From positions 1 through 50,773 of the forward strand of contig NZ_JAAAKW010000029.1 of the NCBI RefSeq assembly GCF_009905615.1: DNA of 50,773 nt. Reading direction: 5' to 3'. Under the pieces are notes generated by a model. It had not been told where the DNA came from, ran no database searches, and worked only from the letters and a program-made list of their open reading frames with translations. The translations under genes were made by a program, and so were the position numbers. This stretch comes from Pseudomonas sp. SLFW. GTDB lineage: Bacteria > Pseudomonadota > Gammaproteobacteria > Pseudomonadales > Pseudomonadaceae. Shown here one piece after another: positions 42,871 to 50,773 of this stretch; within the stretch, counting starts at the first letter, position 1, and the number at the start of each line of letters is the position of its first letter.

Positions 42871-44163
42871 ATGCTGGAGCGGCTGTTTCAACTCAAGGCA
42901 CATGACACCAATGTGCGTACCGAAATTCTGGCCGGGGTCACGACGTTCCTCGCCATGGCCTACATCCTGTTCGTCAACCCGAGCATCCTCGGCGCGACCG
43001 GCATGGACAAGGGCGCCATCTTCGTTGCGACCTGCCTGGCGGCCGCCATCGGTTCCACGGTCATGGGCCTGATCGCCAACTACCCGATCGCGCTGGCACC
43101 GGGCATGGGCCTGAACGCCTTCTTCACCTACACCGTCGTCCTGCACATGGGTCACACCTGGCAAGTGGCGCTGGGGGCGGTGTTCATTTCGGCCGTGATG
43201 TTTTTCCTGCTGTCGATCTTTCGCATCCGCGAGTGGATCATCAACAGCATCCCGCTGCCGCTGCGCTCGGCCATTGCCGCCGGTATCGGCCTGTTCCTGG
43301 CGCTGATCGCCCTGCACAACGCCGACATCGTGGTCAGCAACCCGGCGACCATGGTCGGCCTGGGCGACCTGGCCAAGCCTGCGCCCATTCTTGCCGCGCT
43401 CGGTTTTGCCCTGATCGTCGCCCTCGACGCCCTGAAAGTGCGCGGCGCGGTGCTGATCGGCATTCTGGCGGTCACCGTTATCTCCATCGTCCTCGGTTTT
43501 TCGCCGTTCGGTGGCGTGATGTCGATGCCGCCATCGCTGGCCCCCACGTTCCTGCAACTGGACATTCCGGGCGCGCTGAACATCGGTCTGGTGAGCGTGA
43601 TCTTCTCGTTTCTCTTTGTTGATCTCTTTGATAATTCGGGCACCCTGATCGGCGTCGCCAAGCGCGCCGGCCTGATGGGCAAGGACGGTCACATGCCGAA
43701 GATGGGCCGCGCCCTGATCGCCGACAGCACCGCCGCCATGGCCGGTTCGCTGCTGGGCACGTCAACCACGACCAGTTACATCGAGTCGGCAGCAGGCGTC
43801 AGTGCCGGGGGCCGCACCGGTCTGACCGCCATCGTCGTCGCTGTGCTGTTCTTGCTGGCGCTGTTCTTCGCCCCGTTGGCGGGCAGCGTTCCGGCGTTTG
43901 CCACCGCTCCGGCGTTGCTGTTCGTTGCCGTGCTGATGACCTCGGGTCTGGCGGAAATCAACTGGGACGACATCACCGAAGCCGCCCCGGTGGTGCTGAC
44001 CGCGCTGGCGATGCCGTTCACCTATTCCATCGCCAACGGCATCGCCTTCGGTTTCATTTCCTGGACCGTGATCAAGCTGTTGTCGGGCCGGGCCCGTGAG
44101 CTGAATTCGGCCTTGGTCGTACTGTCGATTCTGTTTGTGATCAAGTTGGGCTTTTATCCATGA
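42871..44163 (+). CDS. AzgA-type adenine/guanine/hypoxanthine permease
   Basis: NCS2/AzgA-family transporter of 430 residues with about 12-14 membrane segments. Family marks: TEILAGVTTFLAMAYILFVN near the start, NYPIALAPGMGLNAFFTYTV (cut here at the APGMGLNAFF motif), FLFVDLFDNSGTLIGVA and GTSTTTSYIESAAGVSAGG in the centre. These proton symporters import adenine, guanine or hypoxanthine, which would feed the adenine deaminase and 8-oxoguanine deaminase pathways elsewhere in the window. The start at 42871 follows GGGGAG. The gene overlaps trmA by four bases (ATGA). Confidence 0.88.
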   Translation: MLERLFQLKAHDTNVRTEILAGVTTFLAMAYILFVNPSILGATGMDKGAIFVATCLAAAIGSTVMGLIANYPIALAPGMGLNAFFTYTVVLHMGHTWQVALGAVFISAVMFFLLSIFRIREWIINSIPLPLRSAIAAGIGLFLALIALHNADIVVSNPATMVGLGDLAKPAPILAALGFALIVALDALKVRGAVLIGILAVTVISIVLGFSPFGGVMSMPPSLAPTFLQLDIPGALNIGLVSVIFSFLFVDLFDNSGTLIGVAKRAGLMGKDGHMPKMGRALIADSTAAMAGSLLGTSTTTSYIESAAGVSAGGRTGLTAIVVAVLFLLALFFAPLAGSVPAFATAPALLFVAVLMTSGLAEINWDDITEAAPVVLTALAMPFTYSIANGIAFGFISWTVIKLLSGRARELNSALVVLSILFVIKLGFYP

Positions 44164-45245
44164 GTGCTGCGTTCGACCCTGCCAACTACACCCGACAGCT
44201 CGATGAAAAGGCCCAGCGCCTGCGCGAGCTGTTGCAGCCCTTCGATGCACCCGAGCCGCAAGTGTTCGACTCTCCGCGCGAGCATTACCGCTTGCGCGCC
44301 GAGTTCCGGCTGTGGCGCGACGAGGGCGTGCGTCACTACGCGATGTTTGCGCCGGGCGATAAATACACCCCGATCCTGATCAACGAATTCCCCATCGCCA
44401 GCCAGCAGATCAACGCGCTGATGCCGGTGCTGCGGGACCGTTGGGAAGCCAGCAAGACGCTCAATCACAAGCTGTTCCAGGTGGATTTCCTGACCACGCT
44501 GGCGGGCGACGGCATGATCACCCTGTGCTATCACCGCCCGCTGGATGACGCCTGGCAGGCTGATGCCGAGCAGTTGGCGTCGGACCTCAACGTCAGCGTG
44601 ATCGGGCGCTCCAAAGGCCAGCGTCTGGTGATCGGTCGTGATTACGTGACCGAGGAACTGGAAGTGGCCGGGCGTACGTTCAGCTATCGCCAGCCCGAAG
44701 GCGCGTTCACCCAGCCCAACGGCGCGGTGAATCAGAAAATGCTGGGCTGGGCGTACGACGCGCTGGGCGACCGGGACGATGACCTGCTGGAGCTGTATTG
44801 CGGCAACGGCAACTTCACCCTGCCGCTGGCGACCCGCGTGCGCAAGGTGCTCGCGACCGAAATCAGCAAGACGTCGGTCAACGCGGCCCTCAGCAACCTG
44901 GCTGACAACGGTGTGGATAACGTGTCGCTGGTGCGTCTCTCGGCAGAAGAGCTGACCGAGGCGCTGAACGACGTGCGTCCGTTCCGCCGTCTGGCCGGTG
45001 TCGATCTGAAAAGCTACGACTTCGGCAGCGTGTTCGTCGACCCGCCCCGCGCCGGGATGGACCCGGACACCTGCGAGCTGACCCGACGTTTCGAACGCAT
45101 TCTGTACATCTCCTGCAACCCGGAAACCCTGGCCGCCAACATCGCCCAACTGCACGACACCCACCGGGTGGAGCGCTGTGCACTGTTCGACCAGTTTCCG
45201 TACACCCACCATATGGAATCGGGTGTGTTGCTGGTTCGTCGGTAA
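44160..45245 (+). CDS. trmA: tRNA m5U54 methyltransferase TrmA
   Basis: SAM-dependent enzyme of 361 residues (E. coli 366). Motifs: ELYCGNGNFTLPL (SAM loop) near residue 215, FVDPPRAGMD near 294-303, and the catalytic cysteine in YISCNPETLA near 322-331. It makes 5-methyluridine (ribothymidine) at position 54 of the T loop of tRNAs. The ATG overlaps the permease stop codon, so the two are cotranscribed despite unrelated roles. A GTGGGAACGA inverted repeat follows. Confidence 0.95.
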   Translation: MSAAFDPANYTRQLDEKAQRLRELLQPFDAPEPQVFDSPREHYRLRAEFRLWRDEGVRHYAMFAPGDKYTPILINEFPIASQQINALMPVLRDRWEASKTLNHKLFQVDFLTTLAGDGMITLCYHRPLDDAWQADAEQLASDLNVSVIGRSKGQRLVIGRDYVTEELEVAGRTFSYRQPEGAFTQPNGAVNQKMLGWAYDALGDRDDDLLELYCGNGNFTLPLATRVRKVLATEISKTSVNAALSNLADNGVDNVSLVRLSAEELTEALNDVRPFRRLAGVDLKSYDFGSVFVDPPRAGMDPDTCELTRRFERILYISCNPETLAANIAQLHDTHRVERCALFDQFPYTHHMESGVLLVRR

Positions 45246-45262
45246 TCCTGATCGTTGCTTTG

Positions 45263-45291
45263 ATCGTTCCCATGCTCCGCGTGGGAACGAT
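45263..45291. repeat. inverted repeat after trmA
   Basis: ATCGTTCCCATGC and GCGTGGGAACGAT form a 13-bp near-perfect hairpin with a 3-base loop (TCC). Hairpins of this sequence type recur in Pseudomonas intergenic DNA. It may act as a transcription terminator, but the following T-tract is weak. Confidence 0.7.
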
Positions 45292-45434
45292 TATCTGCGA
45301 TGAGCCTTTCGCGACAGCCCTCAAAACGCGCCTATTCCCTACCATCCATCATTAAATTTCTGACAGTAAGCGGCATATACCTCCTTGGCGGTGTATAACA
45401 GTCGGCCGTCTTTCGCTTCGATGGATGTCCTGCC

Positions 45435-46727
45435 TTGAGTTCCGATTCGTCCGCCTCACCTTCCGACGCCGTTTCTGGAAGTGCCCTTAAGCAGCCCGGC
45501 TTTTTTGCCTTCCTGACCGCCCGCCTTGCCGCCGTCTTCGCCATGCAAATTCAAGCCGTTGTCGTGGCCTGGCAAGTCTATGACATGACCCGCGACCCGA
45601 TTTCGCTGGCGTATGTGGGACTGGCGCAGTTCATTCCGATGCTGTTGCTGCTGATGCCGGCCGGTGACCTGATCGACCGCTACGACCGCAAACTGATCCT
45701 GACCATCAGTTGGACCGTGCAGGCCACGTGCAGCCTGATTCTGATGCTGTTTTCCGTTACCCACCACCAGGACACCCGCCTGATCTACGCGACGCTGGCC
45801 CTGTTCGGTTGTGCCCGGGCGTTCACCGGTCCGGCGCTGCAAAGCCTGCTGCCGCAAGTCGTGCCTCGGGAAAAACTGGCGTCGGCGATTGCGACGAACA
45901 GCATGATCATGCGCATCGCGACCATCGCCGGGCCTTTGGTCGGCGGCGGTCTTTACGCGGCAGGCGGTGGCGGGCTGACCTACACCGTGTGCACGGCAAG
46001 CTTCATCGCAGGCGTGCTGTTGCTGATTCGCGTGCCGGTGCTGTACGCCGGTAAAAAGCAGATCCTTGAATCCACCGCCTGGAAACGCTTCACCGCCGGG
46101 ATCGCCTTCATTCGTTCTCGCCCGATCATTCTCGGCACCATTTCCCTCGACCTGTTCGCCGTGCTGCTCGGCGGCGTAGTGGCGTTGCTGCCGATCTACG
46201 CCCACGAAGTGCTGCACCTCGGTCCTCAAGGGCTGGGCGCGTTGCGCAGTGCGATGAGCCTGGGCGAAGTGACCACCGGCCTGTATCTGGCGGCGCGTCC
46301 GTTCGATCGCCACGTCGGCATGGTGATGTTCATCGCCGTGGCGGTGTTCGGCGTCGCTAACCTGGTGTTCGCCCTGTCGACGCTGTTCTGGCTCTCACTG
46401 ATCGCGCTGATGTTCGCCGGTGCGGCAGACATGGTGAGCGTCTACATCCGCTCGACGCTGGTGCAGTTCTCCACGCCGGACGACATGCGCGGGCGGGTCA
46501 ACGCCGTGAACATGCTGTTCATTGGTTCCTCCAACGAGCTGGGCGAATTCCGTGCAGGCAGCAGCGCCTCACTGTTCGGCGCTGTGCCTGCCGCGATCCT
46601 CGGCGGGCTGTGCACGCTGGGCGTGGTGGGCACCTGGATGGTGGGTTTCAAAGCGCTGCGGCAGGTGAACCATTTCGCCGATGCATCGCCTGTGGAAGTG
46701 TCCGAGAAGCAGACCGCGCGGGTGTGA
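45435..46727 (+). CDS. MFS exporter, EntS/TMS-like family
   Basis: Major facilitator of 430 residues with 12 predicted membrane helices. N-terminal landmarks: FFAFLTARLAAVFAMQIQAV and VVAWQVYDMTRDPISLAYVG (helix 1-2), then AGDLIDRYDRKL as the motif-A loop. The SRAQSL... style sequence CARAFTGPALQSLLPQVVP fits the enterobactin-exporter-like (MFS_3) group. The substrate is unknown. It starts at TTG 45435 with no strong ribosome-binding site; the next in-frame Met lies inside the first membrane helix, so TTG is preferred. Confidence 0.78.
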   Translation: MSSDSSASPSDAVSGSALKQPGFFAFLTARLAAVFAMQIQAVVVAWQVYDMTRDPISLAYVGLAQFIPMLLLLMPAGDLIDRYDRKLILTISWTVQATCSLILMLFSVTHHQDTRLIYATLALFGCARAFTGPALQSLLPQVVPREKLASAIATNSMIMRIATIAGPLVGGGLYAAGGGGLTYTVCTASFIAGVLLLIRVPVLYAGKKQILESTAWKRFTAGIAFIRSRPIILGTISLDLFAVLLGGVVALLPIYAHEVLHLGPQGLGALRSAMSLGEVTTGLYLAARPFDRHVGMVMFIAVAVFGVANLVFALSTLFWLSLIALMFAGAADMVSVYIRSTLVQFSTPDDMRGRVNAVNMLFIGSSNELGEFRAGSSASLFGAVPAAILGGLCTLGVVGTWMVGFKALRQVNHFADASPVEVSEKQTARV

Positions 46728-46786
46728 TTAGGCTCGGTTTGATGTAGGAACGCTTGCCGGCGATACGTCAGATCAAGCGCCAAGGG

Positions 46787-47725
46787 CTAATCGACGGTTG
46801 CTGACCGCGTGCTGCCCGACGGCGTCAGTCGGGCAGTCAGGTAATCCAGCAGCGCCCGCACTTTCGGCAGATTTACCCGGTTCCTGCGCCAGACCAGATT
46901 CATCGGCATACTTTCGGTAGCCAGGTCTGGCAGGACTTCCACCAACGCCCCCGAATCCAGATGACGCTGCACCAGCCACGTGGGCAACTGCGTAATACCC
47001 AACCCCGCCAGCGCTGCCATCACCACCCCTTCCCCATCGCCCACGGCCACGTGGGGGTGCATGATTCTGCGCTCCATGTCGCCGGATTGCCGCCCCTTGA
47101 AATACCACGGGCTGATCGTGCCCGCATGCATCGAATAGCCCAGGCACCGATGCGCTTCGAGGTCGTGCTCAAACGCCGGTATGCCGAACTGGGCCAGGTA
47201 TTCGGGGGACGCGCAGAACACCAGTCGCTGACTGCCAAAATAGCGATGTCCTACGCTGGACGCCCACGCGTCTGGCCCGCCAATCCGCACCACGATGTCG
47301 ATTTCTTCGTGCACGGGGTCGACGAAGCGGTCCGCGAACGAAATGTGCGGCATCAATCTCGGGTGCTGTTTGACGAAGTCCAGAATCAAAGGCAGGACGT
47401 GCAACCGTCCATAGGCCGCGGGCAAATCGATGCGCACCTTGCCCTGAGGCTCATCCTGCTCGGAATGCAGCACCTGCTCGACTTCTTCAAGGTCCGAGAG
47501 CACGGCGGTGCAGGTCTGGTAAAACGTCAGTCCCGCATCAGTCAAAGACAGGCGTCGAGTGGTGCGGTTGAACAGCCGCGTCCCCAGTCGGTTTTCCAGC
47601 CGACCGATGCTTTTGCTCACGGCAGAATTGCTGAGATTGAGGCGCTCGGCAGCGGCGGTGAAACTGCCCAGATCGGCGACGATGACAAACACGTCGATGC
47701 CTTTGAGGCGTTCGGAAGAAAACAT
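46787..47725 (-). CDS. LysR-type regulator of the adjacent MFS gene
   Basis: LysR protein of 312 residues. The HTH is at residues 7-65 (VFVIVADLGSFTAAAERLNL, then SAVSKSIGRLENRLGTRLF), with the RTTRRLSLTDAG wing typical of the family; the effector domain follows. It is divergent from the MFS gene at 47837 with 111 bases between, the classic layout of a LysR regulator and its target. The inducer is unknown. Confidence 0.87.
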   Translation of the reverse strand: MFSSERLKGIDVFVIVADLGSFTAAAERLNLSNSAVSKSIGRLENRLGTRLFNRTTRRLSLTDAGLTFYQTCTAVLSDLEEVEQVLHSEQDEPQGKVRIDLPAAYGRLHVLPLILDFVKQHPRLMPHISFADRFVDPVHEEIDIVVRIGGPDAWASSVGHRYFGSQRLVFCASPEYLAQFGIPAFEHDLEAHRCLGYSMHAGTISPWYFKGRQSGDMERRIMHPHVAVGDGEGVVMAALAGLGITQLPTWLVQRHLDSGALVEVLPDLATESMPMNLVWRRNRVNLPKVRALLDYLTARLTPSGSTRSATVD

Positions 47726-47836
47726 CAGCGACCCCGCGATTAGTGAACCTGTTTCACATCATTTCAGAAAAAATGACCGGAATAGACCTTAAATTCTCCA
47801 ATAGGCTAGCGCCATACTTTTTTCTGGAGTTTTCCC

Positions 47837-49030
47837 ATGTCTTCCCCCTCAACGGCCAACGCCGACGCGCTGCCGTACGAGTCCTCGCGATCCGGCGTGC
47901 AGATCCTGATCATGGCCATCGCGGCCTTCATCATCGTAACCACCGAGTTTGTCATCGTCGGGCTTCTGCCTGCGCTCGCGCAGGATTTGAACGTCTCGAT
48001 CACCGTTGCCGGTCAGGTCGTCACGCTGTTTGCCTTCACGGTGATGTTGTTCGGCCCAGTGCTGACGGCCAAGCTGGCTCGCGTGGAGCGCAAAAAACTG
48101 TTCACACTGATTCTGATCGTCTTCGCTTTGTCGAACGCCTTGGCGGCTGTTTCGACCAACATTTGGGTGCTGGCCATCGCCCGCTTCATTCCAGCGCTGG
48201 CGCTTCCCGTGTTCTGGGGCACGGCCAGCGAAACCGCCGGGCAACTGGCCGGTCCCGGCAACGCGGGCAAAGCCGTGTCGAAGGTCTACCTCGGCATCTC
48301 GGCGGCGCTGGTGTTCGGCATCCCGCTGGGCACCGTGGCAGCAGACCTGATTGGCTGGCGTGGCAGCTTCTGGGTGCTGTCGGGACTCTCGCTGATCATC
48401 GGCATTCTGATGCACCTGATGATGCCGACACTGCCCAGCGCCCCCGTTGCGGACGAAGGCGAGAAACAGACCGCCATCTTGCGTCAGCCTCGGTTCCTGG
48501 CGCACATCCTGCTGTCGGTGCTGACCTTTACCGCGATGTTCACGGCCTACACCTACCTGGCCGACATCCTCGAACGTCTTGCGAATATTCCGTCGAGTCA
48601 TGTCGGCTGGTGGCTGATGGGTTTCGGCGCCGTCGGCATGATCGGCAACCATCTGGGCGGCGCCATGGTGGACCGTCGGCCGTTGGGGGCGATGGTGCTG
48701 TTTCTGCTGGTGCTGGGGTTCGGAATGCTCGCGGCAGTGGCGCTGGCGGCGGACACCCCGTGGCTGGTCGCGTCGCTGATCATCTGGGGCGTCGCCTACA
48801 CCGCGCTGTTCCCGGTCTGCCAAGTGCGTGTGATGACGGCTGGCGCTAAAGCGCAAGCGCTGGCAGCGTCGATGAACATTTCGGCGGCCAACGCTGGGAT
48901 CGGCCTTGGTGCCATTTTTGGCGGCTTGGGCATTCATCATTACGGGCTGGGTTCGCTCGGGATCATCGCCACGACCCTCGCCGCCCTTGGCGTTATCGTG
49001 GCGCTGTTGATGATGCGCGGTCAGCGTTAA
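47837..49030 (+). CDS. MFS exporter, NepI/AraJ-like
   Basis: Major facilitator of 397 residues, 12 helices, of the DHA1 sugar/nucleoside efflux group (NepI, AraJ, YdhP-like). Motifs: FIIVTTEFVIVGLLPALAQD in helix 1, the charged loop LARVERKKL between helices 2 and 3, and the ASETAGQLAGPGNAGKAVSK segment after helix 4. NepI of E. coli exports purine ribonucleosides, which would suit this window, but the substrate here is not known. The start follows CTGGAG. Regulation by the divergent LysR is likely. Confidence 0.82.
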   Translation: MSSPSTANADALPYESSRSGVQILIMAIAAFIIVTTEFVIVGLLPALAQDLNVSITVAGQVVTLFAFTVMLFGPVLTAKLARVERKKLFTLILIVFALSNALAAVSTNIWVLAIARFIPALALPVFWGTASETAGQLAGPGNAGKAVSKVYLGISAALVFGIPLGTVAADLIGWRGSFWVLSGLSLIIGILMHLMMPTLPSAPVADEGEKQTAILRQPRFLAHILLSVLTFTAMFTAYTYLADILERLANIPSSHVGWWLMGFGAVGMIGNHLGGAMVDRRPLGAMVLFLLVLGFGMLAAVALAADTPWLVASLIIWGVAYTALFPVCQVRVMTAGAKAQALAASMNISAANAGIGLGAIFGGLGIHHYGLGSLGIIATTLAALGVIVALLMMRGQR

Positions 49031-49041
49031 CAACGTGGCTC

Positions 49042-49062
49042 GCGCGAGGAAACCCCTCGCGC
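49042..49062 (+). terminator. candidate terminator after the NepI-like gene
   Basis: GCGCGAGG and CCTCGCGC form an 8-bp GC stem with a 5-base loop, 11 bases past the stop codon. There is no clear U-tract, so termination may be partial. Confidence 0.55.
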
Positions 49063-49209
49063 AGCACACTCTATGAGCCAGTCTTGTAGGAAAGAATCAC
49101 GCCCAAAGTAGGGCCGTTCTGAATTCTCTGTAACCCCGCCCCAGCCCCTCGAAAAGCCCGCTGCCCTTTTCCTATCCTCGCGCTTTCATGCACGCTCAGG
49201 GACAGGAAA

Positions 49210-50175
49210 ATGGCAGTCGCAGGCAAGCCGTATGTGTTCATCAACGATCAGGTTCAGCACTACCCCGTCATCAAGGCGCAGGTCGGCGGTGGAGCAAAAT
49301 TCGACCAGCTTAACGCTCATGTCCGCAACACGATGGTCATGCCGGGGCAGCTCATGGTCGTCGCCGATGAATCGACGTCGCGAGTGACGCCTGAGGAGGC
49401 GGAGATGATGAGACTCGCCTACGGCACTCACCATTCGCTCTTCCAGCATCAAGCGGACAAAGACATCGTCAAGAATTACGACCTGTTACAGCACATGCTG
49501 GGCTACGGATCATTGGGCATCGGTGCCGCCACCGGGAGCTGGGAAAAGCACCTCAAAGGTGTTGAAGCCACGCTGAAAGACATCGAGCAGCTGTATCAAC
49601 TCGCCCTCAAACGCGGCACCCCCATCGCTCGGCAGGAATTCATCAACCAACGCCGCGTGCACTTCGTCAAACTCGCCACTCAACTCAAAGGCATCGCCCA
49701 CTGGGGCACAGGTATGCGCAATAACGGGTCAATCAAGAAAATGTTGGGGGTTTCGACGAAAAGCTATCTGCACAACCCGGAGATGCGTGGCTATTCGCAA
49801 CGGCTGGCGCATATTGCCAAGGCTTCGAAGTTGCTGAGGATGGGGACGCCGATCGGGATCGGGTTGAATGCGTGGTCAACGCATCTGGAGATCAAGGAAG
49901 CGTGTTCGATGGGGCGGGAGGAAATGTGCAGGAAGGCGAAGTATGTCGAAGGGTCGAAGCTGGTCGGCGGCATTAGCGGCGGCCTGATAGGGGGCACTAT
50001 TGGAATGGCCACCCTTACACCGCTTTGCATGGTCGTGTTCGGAGTACCAACCGGCGGTTTGGGCGCGATTGGATGCGGTATCGTCGCGTCTGCTATAGGC
50101 GGATACGCTGCAGGCTCTGCAGGTGAGTGGGGTGGTGAACACATTGGCGAAATGATCTACGAATGGAGGCCGTAA
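49210..50175 (+). CDS. putative glycine-zipper pore-forming effector (Tse4-like)
   Basis: Protein of 321 residues that matches no enzyme family I know. Residues 1-55 (PYVFINDQVQHYPV, then PGQLMVVAD) look like a degenerate LysM-type or effector-loading module. Residues about 60-240 are mostly helical and charged. The C-terminus (about 249-313) is hydrophobic and glycine-rich, with a perfect GxxxGxxxGxxxG ladder at G253, G257, G261 and G265, then a second run (GGLGAIGCG, AIGGYAAGSAG, and a further G305/G309/G313 ladder). Such glycine zippers occur in pore-forming toxins, including the type VI effector Tse4. There is no signal peptide. The stop codon overlaps the start of a small membrane protein gene (TAATG), the layout of an effector and its immunity gene. 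It starts at ATG 49210 with AGGAAA nearby. Function is inferred, not shown. Confidence 0.5.
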   Translation: MAVAGKPYVFINDQVQHYPVIKAQVGGGAKFDQLNAHVRNTMVMPGQLMVVADESTSRVTPEEAEMMRLAYGTHHSLFQHQADKDIVKNYDLLQHMLGYGSLGIGAATGSWEKHLKGVEATLKDIEQLYQLALKRGTPIARQEFINQRRVHFVKLATQLKGIAHWGTGMRNNGSIKKMLGVSTKSYLHNPEMRGYSQRLAHIAKASKLLRMGTPIGIGLNAWSTHLEIKEACSMGREEMCRKAKYVEGSKLVGGISGGLIGGTIGMATLTPLCMVVFGVPTGGLGAIGCGIVASAIGGYAAGSAGEWGGEHIGEMIYEWRP

Positions 50176-50540
50176 TGCCGATTTTTGTCGTCCTGGGCTT
50201 GGCTTGGCTCATTTCCTCGTGGATCAATCTCATGGCAATGGGATGGTTCACGTACAAGAATATTGATGTACTTGAAGCGCATTTGTCCGACTGCCAAGGT
50301 GTTACAAACACCCGAAACCTGTGGCAAGGCGGCGTGATAGGTCGACAGATGCGACTCAGCATCATTTTCGCAATTATGTACATGCCGAGAATCATGTACC
50401 GCCGAGGTGACATTACCCAAGACGCTCACCTCAGGATCCCCTTCCGTTTGAGGCGACATATCTGGGGACTTCATATCTGGCTTTTCATCAACGGCGGCGC
50501 CCTAGCTGCACTGTGTTACGCCATTGAAAGCTCTCGATAG
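50175..50540 (+). CDS. small membrane protein, putative immunity protein
   Basis: Protein of 121 residues with hydrophobic segments near residues 1-25 (VVLGLAWLISSWINLMAMGW), 60-75 (LSIIFAIMYMPRIM) and 100-118 (LHIWLFINGGALAALCYA), so two or three membrane helices. It has no recognised family. Its ATG overlaps the stop of the glycine-zipper gene by one base with GGAGG upstream, indicating coupled translation. Membrane immunity proteins (such as Tsi4) accompany pore-forming type VI effectors, which makes that role the leading guess. Codons here look richer in A/T than in neighbouring housekeeping genes, as expected for an acquired toxin module. An upstream in-frame ATG (50163) lies inside the effector gene and is less likely. 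Confidence 0.55.
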   Translation: MPIFVVLGLAWLISSWINLMAMGWFTYKNIDVLEAHLSDCQGVTNTRNLWQGGVIGRQMRLSIIFAIMYMPRIMYRRGDITQDAHLRIPFRLRRHIWGLHIWLFINGGALAALCYAIESSR

Positions 50541-50681
50541 TCAGCAAGGTTAGGGAATGCTCCGCAATCACCGAGCCCCCCCTGAACCATTCCCCCCGCT
50601 TCGCCCTCTTAGTCCCAGCAGTCAGACGCCGTACCTCCCCCGGCGTCTACACTTCCTACACGACCAAAAGAGGATTCTTCC

Positions 50682-50773
50682 ATGCTCTGGAAAAAAGGAC
50701 GTCGCAGTGACAACGTCGTCGATGCACGCGATGACTCCGGTGGTGGGGGTGGGATGCGCATCGGGGGCAAGGG
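50682..50773 (+). CDS. ypfJ: neutral zinc metallopeptidase YpfJ family (partial, 5' end)
   Basis: The window ends 92 bases into this gene. The first 30 residues (MLWKKGRRSDNVVDARDDSG, then a glycine-rich stretch and MRIGGK) match the N-terminus of the KPN_02809/YpfJ family, a membrane-anchored HExxH zinc peptidase. The family's membrane helix and zinc motif would lie beyond the right edge. AGAGGA precedes the ATG. Confidence 0.72.
   Translation, partial: MLWKKGRRSDNVVDARDDSGGGGGMRIGGK

Overview
The window is chromosomal DNA of a Pseudomonas species, most likely of the fluorescens/putida/syringae side of the genus. Evidence: high-GC codon use throughout, near-match protein families (BauA/BauR, MorA, MapZ, CioAB, EttA), and about nine copies of the typical Pseudomonas palindromic REP element (GGGAGCGAATTCATTCGCGA type) between genes. 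Gene order from about 17 to 33 kb resembles what I remember of P. aeruginosa PA4601-PA4627 (morA, glyA, cobW, ybdD, cstA, PilZ/mapZ, radA, katB, mscL, fpr, rsmC). I found no phage, insertion sequence, CRISPR array or tRNA.

Layout. 0-0.1 kb: a leftward promoter that looks like an rRNA operon P1 promoter, so a 16S gene probably lies just outside the left edge. 0.3-5.7 kb: divergent bauA/bauR (beta-alanine catabolism), an NCS2 nucleobase permease, a RutR-like TetR regulator and a YigZ/IMPACT protein. 5.7-6.2 kb: a gene-free stretch with a cluster of DnaA-box-like sites and an imperfect palindrome, then an SDR oxidoreductase. 7.1-10.9 kb: 8-oxoguanine deaminase, a calcium/proton antiporter and adenine deaminase. 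10.9-14.7 kb: an ArsR-type regulator, an AT-rich gap, a Bcr/CflA drug exporter, a small lipoprotein and a Gre-family factor with a shortened coiled coil. 14.9-23.5 kb: ettA, morA (membrane PAS-GGDEF-EAL protein), glyA and a CobW GTPase. 23.7-33.2 kb: ybdD and cstA (pyruvate/peptide uptake), a MapZ-like PilZ protein, radA, periplasmic catalase, mscL, ferredoxin-NADP reductase, an HTH-only LuxR protein and rsmC. 33.5-38.6 kb: the cyanide-insensitive oxidase operon cioAB plus a DUF2474 peptide, an HSL-type esterase and an orphan choline/betaine-type binding protein. 38.8-42.5 kb: a three-subunit molybdenum aldehyde oxidase. 42.9-49.0 kb: an AzgA-type purine permease overlapping trmA, an MFS exporter, and a divergent LysR/MFS pair. 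49.2-50.5 kb: a glycine-zipper protein fused by stop/start overlap to a small membrane protein, which reads as a pore-forming effector and its immunity protein. The right edge cuts a YpfJ-type zinc metallopeptidase.

Themes. Nucleobase use recurs: two NCS2 permeases, adenine deaminase, 8-oxoguanine deaminase, a RutR-like regulator and BauA, which removes beta-alanine (the end product of uracil breakdown). c-di-GMP signalling is represented by MorA (synthesis/degradation) and MapZ (receptor) within 6 kb of each other. The most novel-looking locus is the putative effector/immunity pair at 49.2-50.5 kb, which resembles the Tse4/Tsi4 type of type VI secretion toxin in architecture. No secretion genes are present in the window, so this is an inference from sequence features.
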